Assembly: GCA_004352715.1 (NCBI GenBank)
Contig: SCFE01000072.1
Span: 636,919-700,918, forward strand
DNA: 64,000 nucleotides
From: Hofstenia miamia
Taxonomy: Eukaryota > Xenacoelomorpha > Acoela
Direction: 5' to 3'
The notes under the pieces are model-generated. The model made no database searches. It was not told the DNA's origin and saw only the letters and a program-made list of their open reading frames with translations. The position numbers and the translations under genes are program-made. Numbering within the stretch: position 1 is the first letter of the stretch; each line of letters begins with the position of its first letter. Below are positions 56,249 to 64,000 of the stretch, piece after piece.

Positions 56249-56550
56249 TATAAATTATAATTTAAGTTTGTTTAAAAATGTTTGAGAACGTGTTGCATAA
56301 ACTTAGCGCACTCAAGCGTGTGTAAATGTGAATGTTTGTTTGATTGTAGTTGTGATATCTTAATTTTTTTATTTGTTGTTTTATAGAAATATATCAATAT
56401 TTTTTAAGAAAAAATTTCTTTGGAGAGTAAAGTGATTATTATTTCAGAAATAGTTAGATTAATATTTCAATCTTCATATATTGCCAGTGGTTTACAGATT
56501 TCCTTAAGGTGCAACAAAAAAGAAAGCAATGATTTTTACATTCCGAAAAT

Positions 56551-57117
56551 TTAAAATGAATTTCTGTTGTAGGGATCGGATTTTTCCTTTCAAGACAATT
56601 TACGACACTTTAAAGAAAATCATTGGTTGGATTATTTTTAATTGTAAGCAAGTTTAATAAAGTAAGACATATGAACTTTAAAGTTTTAGTTAAATTCTCT
56701 TCATGGCGCATTAATTTAAATGGGCCAGGTCATACCTATCTCTGCAGTGACTCGAAATATAGGATAAGCCACTAGGATAATTATATTTACATATTCAAAA
56801 CTAAAATTATAAACTTAGTATATAATTTAAAATGAATTGCTGTTGTATGGATCGGTTTTTTTTCAAGACAATTTACGCTACTTTAAAGAAAATCATTTTT
56901 CCCGTACATTAAATTGTAAGCAAGTCTAATCAAGTAAAGCATATGAACTTTAAAGTTTTAGTTAAATTCGCTTCATGGGGCATTAGTTTAAATGGGCCAG
57001 TCCATACCTATCCCTGCAGTGATATGACTCGAAATTAAAGTTAGAACTACTAGAGAATGACAAATTATCTTTACATATTCAAAACTAAAATTATAAGCTA
57101 AGCATATAATTTAAAGT
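56551..57117. repeat. Tandem duplication, 276-bp unit, two copies
   Basis: TTAAAATGAATTTCTGTTGT at 56551 recurs at 56827 as TTAAAATGAATTGCTGTTGT. Shared landmarks are ACATATGAACTTTAAAGTTT / GCATATGAACTTTAAAGTTT and CAAAACTAAAATTATAA. After the second copy a third seems to begin (TTTAAAGTAAC). Copies about 90% alike by eye. The flanks 56249-56550 hold no gene. Confidence 0.85.
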
Positions 57118-57184
57118 AACATAATCGTGGAGCATTCTTTTAACTGTCTGTAAGAATAATGACTATAAATTGCACGAACAAACG

Positions 57185-58184
57185 NNNNNNNNNNNNNNNN
57201 NNNNNNNNNNNNNNNNNNNNNNNNNNNNNNNNNNNNNNNNNNNNNNNNNNNNNNNNNNNNNNNNNNNNNNNNNNNNNNNNNNNNNNNNNNNNNNNNNNNN
57301 NNNNNNNNNNNNNNNNNNNNNNNNNNNNNNNNNNNNNNNNNNNNNNNNNNNNNNNNNNNNNNNNNNNNNNNNNNNNNNNNNNNNNNNNNNNNNNNNNNNN
57401 NNNNNNNNNNNNNNNNNNNNNNNNNNNNNNNNNNNNNNNNNNNNNNNNNNNNNNNNNNNNNNNNNNNNNNNNNNNNNNNNNNNNNNNNNNNNNNNNNNNN
57501 NNNNNNNNNNNNNNNNNNNNNNNNNNNNNNNNNNNNNNNNNNNNNNNNNNNNNNNNNNNNNNNNNNNNNNNNNNNNNNNNNNNNNNNNNNNNNNNNNNNN
57601 NNNNNNNNNNNNNNNNNNNNNNNNNNNNNNNNNNNNNNNNNNNNNNNNNNNNNNNNNNNNNNNNNNNNNNNNNNNNNNNNNNNNNNNNNNNNNNNNNNNN
57701 NNNNNNNNNNNNNNNNNNNNNNNNNNNNNNNNNNNNNNNNNNNNNNNNNNNNNNNNNNNNNNNNNNNNNNNNNNNNNNNNNNNNNNNNNNNNNNNNNNNN
57801 NNNNNNNNNNNNNNNNNNNNNNNNNNNNNNNNNNNNNNNNNNNNNNNNNNNNNNNNNNNNNNNNNNNNNNNNNNNNNNNNNNNNNNNNNNNNNNNNNNNN
57901 NNNNNNNNNNNNNNNNNNNNNNNNNNNNNNNNNNNNNNNNNNNNNNNNNNNNNNNNNNNNNNNNNNNNNNNNNNNNNNNNNNNNNNNNNNNNNNNNNNNN
58001 NNNNNNNNNNNNNNNNNNNNNNNNNNNNNNNNNNNNNNNNNNNNNNNNNNNNNNNNNNNNNNNNNNNNNNNNNNNNNNNNNNNNNNNNNNNNNNNNNNNN
58101 NNNNNNNNNNNNNNNNNNNNNNNNNNNNNNNNNNNNNNNNNNNNNNNNNNNNNNNNNNNNNNNNNNNNNNNNNNNNNNNNNNNN
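57185..58184. other. Assembly gap (1000 N)
   Basis: Exactly 1000 N. It probably hides most of the 3' LTR of the gypsy element to its right. Confidence 0.99.
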
Positions 58185-58597
58185 GTATTAGGTATAAGGA
58201 TGAGTACGGTTAGGAAGCGCGGTTTGCATGTAGCTATAATAATTGCATTTTCTCTAGTCTAATATGAGCTGAGACATTAGGTATTGGAAATGGTTCATCG
58301 CTTCGGCCAGAGGCCTGATTCTGTAAGAAGAAGTTTGGAATTAACTTATTCTCTGAATACTGATTAACCTTGGAATGAAAATGCTCTTGTTATCTCATTA
58401 GATAGATTACACAATAACTAGTAGTTCCCTCGGTTATGTTTAATATATCTAAAGATGGAATGCTTGCTGAGTGTTGCACGTGCTTCTACCACAAGACAAG
58501 CATTCTACAATAATTCCTTAAACTAAATAGCACTGAATTAATTTGAGAGTGCCTAAAATTAAAATAAAATAAAAGAGAGGCCCTGAGTGACTCTACA
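58185..58597 (-). mobile_element. 3' LTR (start) of the right-hand gypsy element
   Basis: On the minus strand a purine tract CAATGGGGGG is followed by CA|TGTAGAGTCACTCAGGGCC, the expected polypurine tract and TG-starting LTR. The first bases TGTAGA mirror the TCTACA end of the LTR at 8663, so both elements may share LTR termini. The remainder runs into the gap. Confidence 0.5.
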
Positions 58598-58614
58598 TGC
58601 CCCCCATTGCATGG

Positions 58615-60913
58615 TTAAGGCTGTGATAACAGTTGGACTGTAGGACCACACAACAACTTTAGGGCTTCTTTGATCATTTCTTTGGCCAATATATCATCCC
58701 AGGATGAAACTTCTGGATAGCAGGGCTGCCTGGTGACCTGCATTAATGCCTCCCATTGAGTGAGGGTTTCATTGCATAATCTGAAATATTTGAGCTCTGG
58801 TAGCCTAGAACTAATGTGACTATTGCATTGCAATATGTTCAATCTCCTGGTGAAGGTGTTGTAAAAATGTTCATACAGCCAGAGGACCTTGAGGGCAATA
58901 AGATGTGTCATTAGGGCAGTTGAGATGTAATTGATGCAATCAGGGAGATGGGCAGAAACCTTCTTCCTTCCACAGTGGACTCTTCAGCAGCTTCATCAGG
59001 CAAGGTGGTGGAATACAGAGGAGATTGTTTTTCTTGATGTTGTCTTCCAATTGGGTGAAACTTGACTTGCTCCAGAGGGAGGCTGTTCTAATAGTGACAG
59101 GATAGTTGATTTTGGCTTCTCAAATGGATTCCCAAAAAGTGCTGTGGAGTCCATGGCTCTGTAAATTTTCAATCTGACAGGTAGTCAGGCGTAGGCGGGT
59201 TGTGGTGCACTCTACCTCCAGGGCAAGTTGTTGCCCTGGCAATAGTAGAAGTTCTAGCTCTTCTTTGGTTAGCATCTCAGTGAGGCACCACTTCATGAGG
59301 CCTAGAATATCATTGTTGCTGTTTGGCTTGACAATTAGATCAACTATCACTGGTTTCTCTGTGAATTCTTCCAGGTGGTGCTTGATTGTTAAGATCCATT
59401 CATTATCAGTAAGAGACCAGGAAGGCATGAGCTTGGGTGAGACTGCTACCCTGGAAAACTTTTCTAGGTTAACAGCTTCAATGAGAGCTTTTGTTGCTGG
59501 TGATACCTTGATAGCTGAGAAGGATAAGAGCTCTTCCTCATGGTAAAATTGTTCAGGGGTTCTCATGGTCTGCCCTAAAACAGTGATTGGGATGACCTTG
59601 CCATTCTTGGTAGCTTGTTGCTGGGTTTGTGTAAGTTTGCTGTACCCACACTCAGGATAATTGAGCTGCTCCAGGTTGAATAAGATTTCCATGTGTTTCA
59701 GAATGTTGTAGTGACAGACCAATTCAATGAACTGTTTGGTGGAGCCATATTCACCACACATGAGTTGATTTGTACACAGAGGTGTGTACTCAGCATTAAG
59801 AGAAGGAAACTTGGTCTCAGCAGTGGCTTCCCACATGTACTACTTGAGGGTATCTGAGAAGATATTTAAGTTTGAAAACGCGACTCCTAATCAGTTGACA
59901 ATCATCTGAGGTGTGAGGTGACTGAGGGGTCCACTGGATCTAATGAGATGAGCTTAGAATTTCTTGAAATATTCCATTGCTTTCTTATTCTTCCCAGGTG
60001 AGGCAGGCAATGAGCAAGAGTGGAACAACCAGTTCTTAACTTTCGAGGCAGCAGGACCAATGGCAAGTTCATGAGAACACTGTTTCATGAGTTTCTCTCT
60101 GGTAGGTTTATCCATAGGTAGCTGGAGGTGAGGATCAACTGTAAGAAAAGTGGCAAGAACCCACATGGCTCCATGGGATTGGATTGCCAAAGCAAATTTT
60201 TCTGAGAACATCTTTTCCAAGAAGTTTTGGTGATCTTGCATGTCATGGAACAGACATAATTTGGTGAGTGTTCTCTTGACTGATTGATGATATTGTGACA
60301 TGGGGCTCTGGATGTTGATGGTAGGCCATTGTCTCTCTGGGCTGTGATCAGCCTTCAGATTTGTCCATACCTCATCAATTTCTTACAGGGTAGTAGTGCT
60401 CTGTGAAAATGCAAAACTGACATTAAGATCAGAGACATCAGACCAGAGGCCAGGCAAGCTGATATTGATCAACTTGAGTGATTAAGCCTGGATGCACATA
60501 TTGATTTTCAGACAAGTATCAACTGTGAGACAGTGTGTGGGAATTTTCTTACATAAGAGCAGGTCTGTGTTGATGATTTTAGTAGCTGAGATTATGTGGG
60601 TATTATACATACTTGTAGGCTGGTAGGAGCTGCTATACAAAACAGTGAAGTGCAAACTTTCAACTTTGTCTAGGATGGTATCCTGGTACTCTTCTTCTAA
60701 GAACATTACTAAGCATATCTTCTCCACCTTGGCAAGTTGATAGGCTATTTCAATCTTTTCCATGATTTGGGGGTGGTGCACCTCATTGACATGAAAAAAG
60801 TAGATGACTAGCAGGTTGTCAAAATCAATGTTGATGCATTTGAATTTCTTTATCTTTTCTTTACTGTTTAGAAACTGGCACAGGTGAGACAGGTTGAAGT
60901 CCTCATTGAACAT
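58615..60913 (-). pseudogene. Unidentified ORF3 of the gypsy element, 3' of integrase
   Basis: One reading frame from 60913 to 59120 is protein-like throughout but broken by stops, including those ending open segments at 60484-60482, 59956-59954 and 59122-59120. It continues in another frame at 58911-58615. Total about 760 codons. Segments include FDNLLVIYFFHVNEVHHPQ, KIINTDLLLCKKIPTH, CLFHDMQDHQNFLEKMF, ASKVKNWLFHSCSLPASPG, CGYSKLTQTQQQATKNGKV, NDILGLMKWCLTEMLTKEEL and LLPGQQLALEVE. No signal peptide, no clear transmembrane anchor and no furin-like site, so it does not look like a classic envelope. No zinc knuckle or Gag core is visible either. The position suggests an element-encoded accessory protein; function unknown. 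Confidence 0.6.
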
Positions 60914-61839
60914 AGTGTGAACAGTACTTCACCAGTAAGGTCATGCCATGCCAGCTAACATCTTAGAATCATAACAAATAATGGCATTGATCTGTTTGCC
61001 AATCCAATGCATCTATGACAAAGGGGATCAAGTTGACTGAACAGGTTAGATCCTTAGTGTTAAGCATCCATCACAATCTATTCTTCATTTCTTCTGATAT
61101 ATTATCTCTGACTAAATGGACCACTTTCTGAGTAGCAATAAAGTACAGATGTAAGATCTCATTGCCAACCTTAGATGTTTTAGCTTTATGTTTGTTGGCT
61201 TTGTGCAACCTAACACTAGCTGAGTTGTGGGAGGAAGGACCAGGGCTAGGAGGGGGTTTCAAGTCAACACAAGGCAAGGTTATGTTAGAAAACTAGGCAA
61301 AATGCACTCTATGCTCCTCAGATTCATGCACAGAGAGTTGTCTCTGAGTGTAGTTGCAGGAAATCCACTCCTGAGGAGAGAGTTGTCTCCCCTCATAGTC
61401 ATGGCTGCTATGGGTGTCTTCTGCCAGGTGCTCTCACTTTTGTGAAGTGCCTTCATCTAATCATCTCAGCATTGTTGATTGCTTCATTTCACCTTGCAGA
61501 TTGATTCATCATCATACTCAGTGTCTTTTTGGGGGTTGGTTTTCTGTTTGTTTCATAGTTGCTAAACAAAGATATAAGATTGAGGTCCCATTCCTGGGTA
61601 TTTAAATGGTCTAAATATCTCTGATCCCTAGCTTTTAGTTTAGGCAAAATATGAGTAGCTATAGTGTTGCTACTACTACTGATGTTACTATCATACTTGA
61701 CCTGTGTAAGGTCATCTTCCTCACATTCAGTGAGGTTATCATAATACTCTATCTCATTAACACCATCATCAATGAGAGAAAACTCATTATTATTGTCAAT
61801 GACTGAATTTTGTATATCTTTAATTGTTCATATAAGTTG

Positions 61840-63884
61840 CTGAAAGTGGGCAACTTTACCATTATCTAACACCTTGACTATTTTAAAAGGTCCTTGCCAA
61901 TTAGTGGCAAGTTTTCACACTTGGTTAGCATCAGTAACCTGTCAGGGAAAGTAAGTGAATACAGAATCTCCATTTTTATGAGGTTCACCATACAGCTTTT
62001 TATCAAAATTTCTTTTCTGGCAAATAACAGACTGATTGGTATTCCAGCAGATAGAGAGGTGCACTTCCTGGAATTCCTGTAGCATCTGGTTCACAAAGTT
62101 CTCCAAGGTTGGCTCATTGTAGTCCAGGAACATGATCAACAAAGGAAGGAGTGCTTGCTTCATGGCCAAACATGGCTTTGAAAGGGCTCACTTTGGTGGT
62201 GGAGTGAACAGCTGTATTGTAAAAAAATTTCACTGCCTTGATGACATGTCTCCAACTTCAACTGGCAGCACAGGCTAAAGCAACTCTGATCAGTTTAATG
62301 ATGGTACAGTTCAGTTGCTCAATGACGCCATTGGACTGTGGGTGGTAAGCAGTGGTGAAATCATGTATGATTTCAAGTTCTTTCATGAGGGTGGACATTA
62401 AAGAGTTCTCAAACTGAGGAATGTGGTCAGAGACCAAATGCTCCATAGGCCCAAGCTTAAAGATCCAGTCTTTCACAATTCTTTTGCCAATCACTTTGGC
62501 AGTGGTATTGTCAAGGGGGATGAGTTGTGCATACTTAGTGAAGTGGTCTATCAAGACCAACAGATATTGAATGTGGACCACTTTGTTAGTTCTTTTTGGT
62601 GACCCAACTATGGAGCTCAGCTCTCTGCTCTGGAAAGTGTCTGGCTCCTTGAAGCAGGCATGCTTCACACTTATCAATCACATCTTTTACCATAGCTCTA
62701 ATACTGATGGTAATGTAATGAGTACTAAATGTTCTTTCCATCTGGATAATCCTGAGATGTCCATGTTCATGGATGTTCCAGACCAGATCTCACTTAAAAT
62801 AGTCTGGGATTGCCAGACAGTTGTTCCAACTATGCATGTAGAGGAGTCCAGCTTTGGTGGGCTTCCAATGATAATGTTGAAAGTATCTCTTAGCAACGTC
62901 ACTGATAGTGTGGTTGGGGTGCTTGATCTTAAAGAAAACTTCAGATAAGACTTTGCCATGTAATTGATGGGTGGCAATTTCCTTTTCTGAAATCTCCTCC
63001 TTCACCATAATGGGGAGGATCACTTTCCCATTTTGATCTGTGTTGATATCAGGGAGGAGCTCATACTCACAAGCTGGGATGAATCCAAATGGAGTTTTTT
63101 CACCTGGTGGCTTTCACAGGTCTCTCTCATAACTTGGCAGAGTGATTGTAAAAGAGAAGTTGTTAAGGTATTCCAACCTTTGGGCAACAATGTTTGACTT
63201 GTTGCCAGAGAATTTCTTAAGCTATGCTAGTGTGGAGTTGTCAGTATGAACAATGAATTGGTGACCTAAGATGAAGAATCAGAACTTCTTCACTCTCAAC
63301 AAGCACTAGCATCTCAAACTTTGTTGCTCTGTAATTCAGTTCAGCATTGCAGAGCTTCCAACTGAAATAATGTACTGGGCATTCCTGGCTGTTGATCACT
63401 TGGCTGAGCACACCACTGATGGTGACTGAACTTGCGTCACAATTGACAATAAATTCTTTCATGTAGTCTGGTGTGTTCAGACTGGGGATCTGTCTGAGCT
63501 CTTGCTTCACAGCATCCAGGTCCAACAAAATTCAGTGTTTTTTCATAGTAGATTAGAGATATGCTTGGTTTGGTTGGCTAGTTCAGAGATGAAGGAGCCA
63601 TAATAGTTAAAAAAGCCCATCAGGTGTTGGACATCCTTGCATGAGCACAGAGTCTCAATTCAATTGAGATGGTCTTTCACATCATTCTTAATCAATGTTC
63701 TCCCAGGTTCAATTACCCTGCCTAAGAAGGTAACTTGTGGCAAAATGAGTGAACATTTATGTCCATTTACCCAGAGTCTAGAGTTGTACAGGATCTTTAG
63801 AGTGTGACCCAGTTTATCTAAGTGATCAGAGAATGTGTGTCCAGCAATGAGAATATTGTCCATGTATGCAGTGATTCCAGGTTT
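61840..63884 (-). pseudogene. Gypsy Pol: RT C-part, RNase H and integrase, decayed
   Basis: RT: GITAYMDNILIAG (the Y-x-D-D box with the second Asp now Asn), then VTFLGRVIEPGRT (63884-63660). RNase H: FIVNCDASSVTISGVLSQ and HYFSWKLCNAELNY (63528-63241). Integrase zinc region: HPNHT, YHWKPTKAGL, MHSWNN (63023-62790). Integrase core: VLIDHFTKYAQLIPL (first Asp), HLVSDHIPQFE (second Asp), TAYHPQSNGVIEQLN (Glu) at 62677-62258, a D,D-x35-E pattern. C-terminal: TNWQGPFKIVKVLDNGKV near 61870-61910, a GPY/F-like motif. Frames change several times. In active relatives it copies RNA to DNA and inserts it. The 61839-60914 spacer holds only short frames. Confidence 0.83.
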
Positions 63885-64000
63885 GAGGCTATTGTCTTAT
63901 GCAAGTTTTCTAAAAGGTTATCTGTATCAGGCTGGCCATGTCTGGCCACTCTTTCATAACACAATCTCCTGTTTACTTTTAACTTTTATTAAAAGAGGGT
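63885..64000 (-). repeat. Interspersed repeat at the RT break (matches 13567-13690)
   Basis: The reverse complement begins ACCCTCTTTTAATAAAAG and continues AAAAGTAAACAGGAGAT ... CCTGATACAGATAACCTTT, aligning with 13567-13680 over about 110 bp. It ends exactly where the RT sequence begins. It continues beyond the window. Confidence 0.7.

Larger units (their letters stand above)
58597..63884 (-). mobile_element. Ty3/gypsy LTR retrotransposon, RT to 3' LTR
   Basis: Minus-strand order RT, RNase H, zinc-binding and core integrase, chromatin-side GPY/F-like motif, ORF3, polypurine tract, LTR. RT-RNaseH-integrase order is that of Ty3/gypsy. Everything upstream of the RT catalytic box is replaced at 63885 by the repeat also found at 13567. 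Many stops and frameshifts; inactive. Less A+T-rich than neighbouring DNA. Confidence 0.85.

Noticed and set aside
59202-59546. Plus-strand frame of 114 codons and others at 61227-62948
   Set aside because: Antisense to the long minus-strand gypsy ORF3 and pol; Ser-rich composition typical of antisense shadows.
61071-61277. 68-codon minus-strand frame (MPCVDLKPPPSPG...) as a separate gene
   Set aside because: Short, between the integrase tail and ORF3, no motif; better treated as a decayed part of the element.
1-64000. tRNA, rRNA or other structured RNA genes
   Set aside because: No cloverleaf with A/B boxes and no rRNA-like conserved segments were seen by eye; a covariance-model search could still find small ones.

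Overview
This is an A+T-rich animal nuclear contig, most likely from an invertebrate. The genes are split by spliceosomal introns with GT..AG borders, the host proteins are metazoan families, and most of the rest is a dense, nested transposon landscape. I cannot fix the phylum from sequence alone. Seven runs of N interrupt the window; four are exactly 1000 N, which suggests gaps of unknown size.

Host genes. Three could be rebuilt exon by exon with matching splice phases, all on the minus strand. From high to low coordinate they are: RFC1 (51565-47395, 5 exons, 931 codons), the large subunit of the PCNA clamp loader; TMEM209 (47050-38624, 6 exons, 498 codons), a nuclear-envelope membrane protein; and a two-exon glutaredoxin (31847-20704) whose 10.8-kb intron is packed with mobile DNA. 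RFC1 and TMEM209 lie only 344 bp apart, head to tail. Two further possible host fragments, neither secure, are a netrin/TIMP-like domain (16678-16304) and a cysteine-rich reading frame (34124-33795). Each carries one in-frame TGA.

Mobile DNA, left to right: an LTR end with a primer-binding-like site (1-804); a Polinton/Maverick remnant on the plus strand (2458-5332: packaging ATPase, unknown ORF, cysteine protease, minor capsid-like protein); Ty3/gypsy gag and protease on the minus strand (8662-6333); a dead Tc1 element (10635-12058); long and short tandem repeats (12.57-15.45 kb); an 845-bp near-palindrome (18588-19432); a LINE fragment (22905-21150); a ZMYM1-type hAT fragment (24005-25000); several MITEs; an apparently intact IS630/Tc1-like DD34E transposon with 21-bp iteron arrays in its ends (28726-30698), nested in a TTA-flanked element; a CR1/L2-type LINE (37445-35560); a hAT MITE with a perfect 8-bp duplication (38140-38458); a CGGBP1-like hAT remnant (53840-52609); a nearly intact DD37D mariner (54487-55767); and a Ty3/gypsy element (63884-58597) carrying a long, unidentified third ORF 3' of integrase.

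Overall this is a replication / nuclear-envelope / redox gene neighbourhood heavily colonised by DNA transposons and retroelements. The most interesting items are the iteron-ended DD34E transposon, the gypsy ORF3, the Polinton remnant, and the tight RFC1-TMEM209 pair. All calls come from reading the sequence and from family knowledge; no database search was run.
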